NCBI GenBank assembly: GCA_017993715.1 | Contig: JAGOME010000032.1 | Location: 1 to 47,948, forward strand | Length of the DNA stretch: 47,948 nucleotides | From: Phycicoccus sp. | GTDB taxonomy: Bacteria > Actinomycetota > Actinomycetes > Actinomycetales > Dermatophilaceae | Direction of reading: 5' to 3' | Shown: piece by piece, positions 45,007 through 47,948 of the stretch | How the letters are laid out: every line of letters starts with the position of its first letter | How positions within the stretch are numbered: position 1 is the first letter of the stretch | Made by a program: the position numbers and the translations under genes | Notes under the pieces: model-generated | Databases searched by the model: none | What the model was told of the DNA's origin: nothing | The model's input: the letters and a program-made list of their open reading frames with translations, nothing else

Positions 45007-45024
45007 ACCGCCAACGGTATGCCG
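45001..45024. repeat. Perfect inverted repeat over the ybaK start
   Basis: CGGCATACCG (45001-45010) and CGGTATGCCG (45015-45024) are exact complements with the loop CCAA. The repeat covers the ybaK start codon (45004-45006) and the leaderless -10 box (45014-45019). Each arm contains one copy of the abundant octamer GTATGCCG. Confidence 0.7.
45014..45019 (-). promoter_or_regulatory. -10 element TACCGT of ybaK
   Basis: The minus strand reads TACCGT, 7 bases before the ATG at 45006, inside the inverted repeat. Confidence 0.55.
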
Positions 45025-45051
45025 CCCCGCGACGGGCGTAGAGACGCTCGG

Positions 45052-46494
45052 TCAGGTCAGCTGGGTCGACGCCTCGCGACTCGCTGCCGCCCCGGCGAGG
45101 GCCGCGGCGTGCACCTGGTCGGTGTCGGTGTTGTGCCGCCACCAGTCCTGCCCGGCCTCGGACAGCGTGTAGATGGGGTCGTAGTAGACGTACTCGCGGG
45201 ACAGCGCCTGCTCGTCGCCGGCCTCGATCGACGTCCGATAGTGCTTGCGCCAGAACGACATTCCCTTGGCCCGGTCGTACGTCTCAACCTGGTGCACCCA
45301 GCGCTTGCCGACAAACGGGACATCGCAGACGATGCGCGGTGTGGCGAACCCGGGTAGGTATCCCATGATCGCGTGCTGCAGCTCCTGGGCCTCGCGCAGC
45401 GAGAGGCGCCAGTGCTCGGAGAACGGGATCATGTCGCACATGTAGAAGTAGTAGGGCGTGATCATCGCCTCGTCCTGCAACGCGAAACACAGATCAAGCA
45501 GGGCCGCGGGGGAGTCGTTGATGCCGCGCATGAGGACACCCTGGTTGCGCACGTCGCGGGCGCCGGCCTCGAGCATGGCGCGGGCCGCCTGGGCGACCAA
45601 GGGCGTCACCGACTGGACGTTGTTGACGTGTGTGTGGATGGCCAGCGAGATCCCGCGTGAGCGGGCTTTGGCCGACACGCGTGCCACGCCCTCGACGACG
45701 TCAGGCTGCAGCCAGTGCTGCGGCAGACCCATCAGGGCTTTGGTCGCCAGGCGGATGTCGCGGATAGTCTCGATCTCCATGAGCTTGTCCAAGAAGCCCT
45801 CGAGGTTGCGCCACGGCATGTTGGCCACGTCGCCACCGGAGACAACGACGTCGCGGACGCCGGGGGTGCGCTGCAGGTAGTCGAGCATCGCCGCGTAGCG
45901 ATCGACGGGCTTGCCCGCGAGCTTGAGTTTGGCCACCTGGGCCGTCGAGTTGCCCACGAGGTCCATGCGCGTGCAGTGGCCGCAGTACTGCGGACACGTG
46001 GGCAGCATCTCCGCGAGGACCTTGGTGGGGTAGCGATGGGTGAGGCCCTCGACCGCCCACATGTCGTGCTCGTGCAGGCTGTCGCGGGTTGCGAACGGGT
46101 GGCTGGGCCAGTCGCTGCGTCGGTCGCTGAAGACCGGGAGCATGTAGCGCCGGATCGGGTCTGCGAGAAAGGCGTCAGTGAATGCCGCCCCGGCTGCCGG
46201 CATCGCGGCATCGGTCGCCGGCACCATCGTGTTGATCATGTGGGGCGGCACCAGCATGGACATGGTGGCCCGCTCGCGCTGGTCGCGCTCGAGGTCGCCG
46301 TAGAAGTCCTCGTCGAGCAGGTCGCCCATCACGTCCCGCAGCTGCATGACGTTCTTGACGCAGTGGGCGCGCTGCCACTGCGCGTCCGCCCATTGGCTGC
46401 TGGTCACGGTCCGCCAGCCGGGGAAGCGCGTCCAGTCCGGCTCGACCAGTTCCCGGCGGCGGTACTCATAGGGCTGGTCGAGATTCATCGTCAT
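45052..46494 (-). CDS. kamA: Lysine 2,3-aminomutase-like radical SAM enzyme
   Basis: Product of 480 residues of the KamA family, converting L-lysine to L-beta-lysine with SAM, PLP and a 4Fe-4S cluster. The radical SAM motif CPQYCGHC has C167, C171 and C174 (C-x3-C-x2-C), and GGDVANMP follows as the SAM-binding glycine block. The region after LREAQELQHAIMGYLPGFATPRIVCD corresponds to the PLP end. The leaderless ATG at 46494 is followed by a second in-frame ATG 6 bases on. Pairing with the divergent 3,5-diaminohexanoate dehydrogenase supports a lysine-fermentation role over an EpmB-like role. Confidence 0.9.
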   Translation of the reverse strand: MTMNLDQPYEYRRRELVEPDWTRFPGWRTVTSSQWADAQWQRAHCVKNVMQLRDVMGDLLDEDFYGDLERDQRERATMSMLVPPHMINTMVPATDAAMPAAGAAFTDAFLADPIRRYMLPVFSDRRSDWPSHPFATRDSLHEHDMWAVEGLTHRYPTKVLAEMLPTCPQYCGHCTRMDLVGNSTAQVAKLKLAGKPVDRYAAMLDYLQRTPGVRDVVVSGGDVANMPWRNLEGFLDKLMEIETIRDIRLATKALMGLPQHWLQPDVVEGVARVSAKARSRGISLAIHTHVNNVQSVTPLVAQAARAMLEAGARDVRNQGVLMRGINDSPAALLDLCFALQDEAMITPYYFYMCDMIPFSEHWRLSLREAQELQHAIMGYLPGFATPRIVCDVPFVGKRWVHQVETYDRAKGMSFWRKHYRTSIEAGDEQALSREYVYYDPIYTLSEAGQDWWRHNTDTDQVHAAALAGAAASREASTQLT

Positions 46495-46501
46495 GCGTGG
46501 C

Positions 46502-46507
46502 AGGATA
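46502..46507 (-). promoter_or_regulatory. -10 element TATCCT of kamA
   Basis: The minus strand reads TATCCT, 7 bases before the ATG at 46494. Confidence 0.6.
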
Positions 46508-46583
46508 CGAGATAGTTCGGCCCAAAGTCACGTCTGAACCGCAGGATTTGTTGATCAGACACTCAGGCGAAGGAGAATTGGTC

Positions 46584-47636
46584 GTGCGAACGTCGCCCTC
46601 ATCACCGGTCGGCCTGCATCGGGTGCTCGACCCGGCCGGTGCCGCCCTGCCCCAAGCGGCCCGCGTGCTTGATGCCTCCCCGCAGCTCTGGCCCGACGAG
46701 GTACGCATCGATGTCGAGACCCTCAATCTTGATGCAGCCTCTTTTCGCCAGCTCATCGACAAGCATGATGGTGACGGGGCGGCGGTCCGCTCCGAGGTGC
46801 TCGATATCGTCGGGACCCGCGGCAAGATGCAGAACCCTGTGACCGGGTCCGGCGGCATGCTCATCGGGACCGTCGCCGAGGTGGGGCCCGACTCGGCGCT
46901 CGGGCTTGCTGTGGGGGATCGGGTCGCCACGTTGGTCTCGCTGTCCCTGACCCCGCTCGTCATCACCGACGGCCTGGCCCGGTGGGACGGCCGATCGGAG
47001 CGGGTGCCCGCAGCCGGCACCGCCATCCTGTTCGGCCGATCGATCGCCGCCCGACTCCCGTCGGATCTTGCACCCGAGCTTTCGCTCATGGTGATGGACG
47101 TGTGTGGGGCGCCAGCGCTGGTGGACCGGGTCGTTCGCTTGTATGCCGCCCGCGGTGTCGCGCCCACGGTGGCCGTCCTCGGAGGCGCTGGCAAGTCGGG
47201 GTCGTTGTCGTTGGCGGCCGCGCGCGCCGCCGGCGCCGGTCGCTGCCTCGGCGTGGTGCCGGTGGAGTCCGAGGCAGCGTTGCTGCGCGAGGCCGGCCTG
47301 GCCGACCAGGTCGTCATCGCCGATGCCCGTTCACCGCTCGGGCTCGCCGACGCTGTCACGTCGGCCGGCGGTCCGGCGGACATCACGGTCGTGTGTGTCG
47401 ACGTGCCCGGCTGTGAGCAGCCGGCCATCCTCGCGACGGCGACTGGGGGCACGATCATCTTCTTCTCGATGGCCACGAGCTTCGCGGCCGCGGCCTTGGG
47501 CGCCGAGGGACTGGCCGCCGACGTGACGATGCTCGTCGGCAACGGCTACGTCCCCGGGCACGCGGCATTCGCCCTGGATCTGGTCCGGACCAACAACGCG
47601 GTGCGGCAGCTCTTCGAGTCCCGCTTGGCACACTGA
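46584..47636 (+). CDS. kdd: L-erythro-3,5-diaminohexanoate dehydrogenase
   Basis: Product of 350 residues resembling Kdd, the NAD-dependent dehydrogenase of lysine fermentation that deaminates 3,5-diaminohexanoate. The N-terminal PVGLHRVLDPAGAALPQAARVLD and RGKMQNPVTGSGGMLIGTVAEVG are characteristic. A Rossmann-like segment PTVAVLGGAGKSGSLSLAAARAAGAGR follows. The GTG at 46584 is chosen because AGGAG lies 8 bases before it; the frame stays open to 46497 but would overlap the kamA promoter. It is divergent from kamA. The intermediate enzyme (beta-lysine 5,6-aminomutase) is not in the window. Confidence 0.88.
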   Translation: MRTSPSSPVGLHRVLDPAGAALPQAARVLDASPQLWPDEVRIDVETLNLDAASFRQLIDKHDGDGAAVRSEVLDIVGTRGKMQNPVTGSGGMLIGTVAEVGPDSALGLAVGDRVATLVSLSLTPLVITDGLARWDGRSERVPAAGTAILFGRSIAARLPSDLAPELSLMVMDVCGAPALVDRVVRLYAARGVAPTVAVLGGAGKSGSLSLAAARAAGAGRCLGVVPVESEAALLREAGLADQVVIADARSPLGLADAVTSAGGPADITVVCVDVPGCEQPAILATATGGTIIFFSMATSFAAAALGAEGLAADVTMLVGNGYVPGHAAFALDLVRTNNAVRQLFESRLAH

Positions 47637-47684
47637 CGCCGCACGACCCGGACCGCGTCCGATCAGCGGCCACGCCAGCCTGGC

Positions 47685-47690
47685 TACTGT
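47685..47690 (+). promoter_or_regulatory. -10 element TACTGT before a ten-codon leader ORF
   Basis: TACTGT ends 6 bases before the ATG at 47697, the leaderless spacing. That ATG opens a ten-codon frame instead of the oxidoreductase frame. Confidence 0.5.
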
Positions 47691-47696
47691 GAGCCC

Positions 47697-47729
47697 ATGC
47701 GAGTGGTGAGTGGAGCCGACGTTGCGTGA
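47697..47729 (+). CDS. Possible leaderless ten-residue leader peptide (MRVVSGADVA)
   Basis: A short frame begins at the ATG expected for a leaderless transcript and ends at TGA 47727-47729. It overlaps the first codons of the oxidoreductase in another frame. It could be a translated leader coupling initiation at the downstream TTG, or a by-product of a mis-assigned promoter. The sequence contains no run of one amino acid that would suggest attenuation. Confidence 0.35.
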   Translation: MRVVSGADVA

Positions 47730-47948
47730 GCGCACGATCTACGAGCGACAGGCCCCTGACGACCGTCTGGTGGCGGCGTCCTTGGCCCAGAGCGCACCGG
47801 CAGTCTTCTGGCTGCAGGACGCCCCCGCTCAGGACTACCCCACCCTGCGGGGCAGCCAGACCGCGGACCTGACCGTCGTCGGTGGAGGTTATGCGGGACT
47901 GTGGACCGCCGTGCTCGCCAAGCGACGCAACCCGGCGCAGCGGGTCAT
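47722..47948 (+). CDS. FAD-dependent oxidoreductase (DadA/DAO-like), N-terminal part
   Basis: The gene continues past the right edge; 75 codons are visible. After RERTIYERQAPDD and a WLQD-x-AP segment comes the dinucleotide-binding motif VVGGGYAGLWTAVLAKRR (about residues 53-70), a beta-alpha-beta FAD fold typical of DAO-family oxidoreductases acting on amines or amino acids. Start is probably the TTG at 47722, 6 bases after GGAG; the GTG at 47710 is an alternative. In-frame TGA immediately before 47710 bars a longer start. Neighbouring lysine-catabolic genes make an amine or amino-acid substrate plausible. Confidence 0.8.
   Translation, partial: MRERTIYERQAPDDRLVAASLAQSAPAVFWLQDAPAQDYPTLRGSQTADLTVVGGGYAGLWTAVLAKRRNPAQRV

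Overview
The window is chromosomal DNA of a high-G+C actinobacterium. It carries the complete Pup-proteasome locus (arc, dop, pup, prcB, prcA, pafA, pafB, pafC), a mycothiol biosynthesis gene (mshC), an F420-type LLM oxidoreductase, a tatA-tatC pair and a HelY-type helicase. Protein-level resemblance and gene order suggest Micrococcales, most like the Dermatophilaceae/Intrasporangiaceae; that placement is inference from memory, not from a search. About 38 genes are packed with short gaps, and no gene-free stretch exceeds 300 bases apart from the first 358, which hold an insertion-sequence end and a spacer. Layout: 1-161 is the end of an ISL3-like insertion sequence. Next come a DUF2867 gene, tRNA-Leu(GAG) and a secreted ScyD-like beta-propeller protein. 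2474-6086 holds an M20 peptidase, a DUF5703 protein, an Asp-rich acidic protein, an LLM oxidoreductase and a hypothetical protein. 6319-13072 is a conserved actinobacterial block (uppP, histidine phosphatase, DUF3090, SCO1664-like, mshC), split after the phosphatase by a four-gene ECF-type nickel/cobalt importer preceded by a Nur-like operator. 13069-18031 holds an APC permease with a divergent universal stress protein, a PAC2 protein, a HAD phosphatase and a RecB-like nuclease. 18092-24121 holds cobalamin-dependent metH, a site-2 protease and the tRNA m1A58 methyltransferase. 24212-38000 is the Pup-proteasome region. It is interrupted between arc and dop by three opposite-strand genes (DUF3054, a PRPP synthetase-like protein, an HSL-type esterase) and between the FKBP genes and pafB by a DUF3866 gene. 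38163-43059 holds tatA, tatC, a diacylglycerol kinase-like gene and the HelY helicase. 43077-45006 holds a 5'-3' exonuclease, an Lrp/AsnC regulator and a YbaK deacylase. The window ends in a lysine 2,3-aminomutase gene divergent from 3,5-diaminohexanoate dehydrogenase, then the start of an FAD oxidoreductase. How the genes work together: Dop and PafA prepare Pup and ligate it to substrates, Arc unfolds them and PrcA/PrcB degrade them, while PafB/PafC are the WYL-type DNA-damage regulators. KamA and Kdd catalyse the first and a later step of lysine fermentation. Two sequence-wide patterns stand out. At least 21 genes have a TANNNT box 6-8 bases before the start codon, the signature of leaderless transcripts. 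The octamer G(A/T)ATGCCG occurs about 60 times on both strands, in several reading frames and between genes, far above what base composition predicts. I found no CRISPR array, rRNA, prophage or riboswitch.
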